DNA of 20,809 nucleotides from Reticulitermes lucifugus (Eukaryota > Arthropoda > Insecta > Blattodea > Rhinotermitidae). Both the position numbers and the translations under genes were made by a program. Shown piece by piece: positions 20,156 to 20,809 of this stretch; within the stretch, counting starts at the first letter, position 1, and each line of letters begins with the position of its first letter. The notes under the pieces are model-generated. The model worked only from the letters and a program-made list of their open reading frames with translations, had not been told where the DNA came from and made no database searches. Location of the stretch: the NCBI GenBank assembly GCA_026260175.1, contig JAKCWW010010917.1, positions 1-20,809 of the forward strand, written 5' to 3'.

Positions 20156-20327
20156 AGTCGCTGAATACTCGTCGAATTAACCGCATTCCAGAAATAGCCC
20201 CAAGTATTTTCAAATTGCAGTAACTCATGCAAAATATAAACATAATAATAATTAGCTGAGTTACATTACAGAAAAATAATGTGTCTGCTAACAAATTTTT
20301 CTGCAGTATACATACCTTATACTCGTA

Positions 20328-20382
20328 TTAATCCTAAATTCTATATTGTTAATGAAATGTTAATCTTAAATTCTATATTATT
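20328..20382. repeat. Short tandem duplication, 32-bp period
   Basis: TTAATCCTAAATTCTATATT at 20328 recurs at 20360 as TTAATCTTAAATTCTATATT. Over 23 bases, 21 match. The unit is AT-rich and has no known function. Confidence 0.75.
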
Positions 20383-20809
20383 TGTCACGCTTTTATTTTA
20401 GTTGTCACCTCTCATTCTGGGGTTTGGTTTCTATGTCCAAGCTATGGCCCTCCCCCTCTATCTCTCATTTAATAGCCTACTGATCCTATATGAAAACTAG
20501 TTCTTATTCTCCTTCCAACCTCGGTTCTGTTTTCTTCACCAGGTTTTTCCACTTACATTTGATCCCATGTGGAAGGGTACCTAAATTTCTCAGTTCTCTG
20601 ACCTTGTTACCAGCGAGTAGCTTCCTGAGTGCTATTTTCTAATTCACGTTTGGCCACTGTCGTTCAGGAGCTCCTCCTTCCACCATTCTCATGAAAAATA
20701 TGTTAACATTGATTCAATGTGTTAACATGTTGAATAACTCAATATTGTTTTCTCGGGCACACAGCCGCGTCAATTCGTTTGAATACAACGTTTCGGGGAC
20801 TAGCTCCGT
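20383..20809. other. Pyrimidine-rich unassigned sequence; foldback-like motif at the window edge
   Basis: The plus strand is rich in C and T (20400-20690), with no frame or family recognised. GTTAACAT and ATGTTAAC face each other near 20702-20730. ACGTTTCGGGGAC at 20788-20800 resembles the loop-side end of the foldback arms (CGACGTTTCGGGACA), so another element may start here and be cut by the window end. Confidence 0.35.

Overview
The window looks like a non-genic stretch of an insect nuclear genome. It is AT-rich, has no operons and no long clean reading frames, and is rich in microsatellites, short foldback elements and decayed non-LTR retrotransposons. The reverse transcriptase relics and several dispersed repeats resemble families I know from insect genomes, especially cockroach- and termite-like (Blattodea) ones. 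That placement rests on memory of the repeats and is not proven. I found no convincing host gene exon, rRNA, tRNA, CRISPR array or bacterial-type feature.

Layout, left to right. 1-665 (minus) is a broken LINE reverse transcriptase fragment cut by the window edge. 861-991 is a near-palindromic foldback, and 1061-1155 is half of a second foldback family. 1620-2215 is a dispersed repeat. 2975-3278 is a compact hAT-like MITE with an 8-bp target duplication. 3681-3831 is an almost perfect 76-bp tandem duplication. 4470-5090 holds microsatellites, including a (TG)n(CG)n tract. 5290-5905 (minus) is the broken 3' end of a jockey-like LINE. 6192-6405 is a clear foldback with 65-bp arms. 6406-8723 has nothing I recognise. 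8848-8980 is a dispersed repeat that recurs at 15767-15860. 9190-10500 (plus) is a 5'-truncated LINE with an open 278-codon reverse transcriptase segment, the best preserved coding sequence here. 12540-12640 and 13650-13900 are short repeat relics. 18264-18755 (plus) is the 3' end of a LINE of the same family as 1-665, joined directly to a SINE-like dispersed repeat at 18760-18952. 19952-20155 is another foldback copy, and the last bases carry the start of a related motif.

The sequences do not form a pathway. They are independent insertions of at least three LINE lineages, one hAT MITE and two or more foldback families. The most useful leads are the foldback family sharing the ACGTTTCG core, the MITE with its internal perfect hairpin, the 76-bp duplication carrying ACGTG-N5-CACGT, and the fairly intact reverse transcriptase at 9433-10269. 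I did not find a convincing new biological system.
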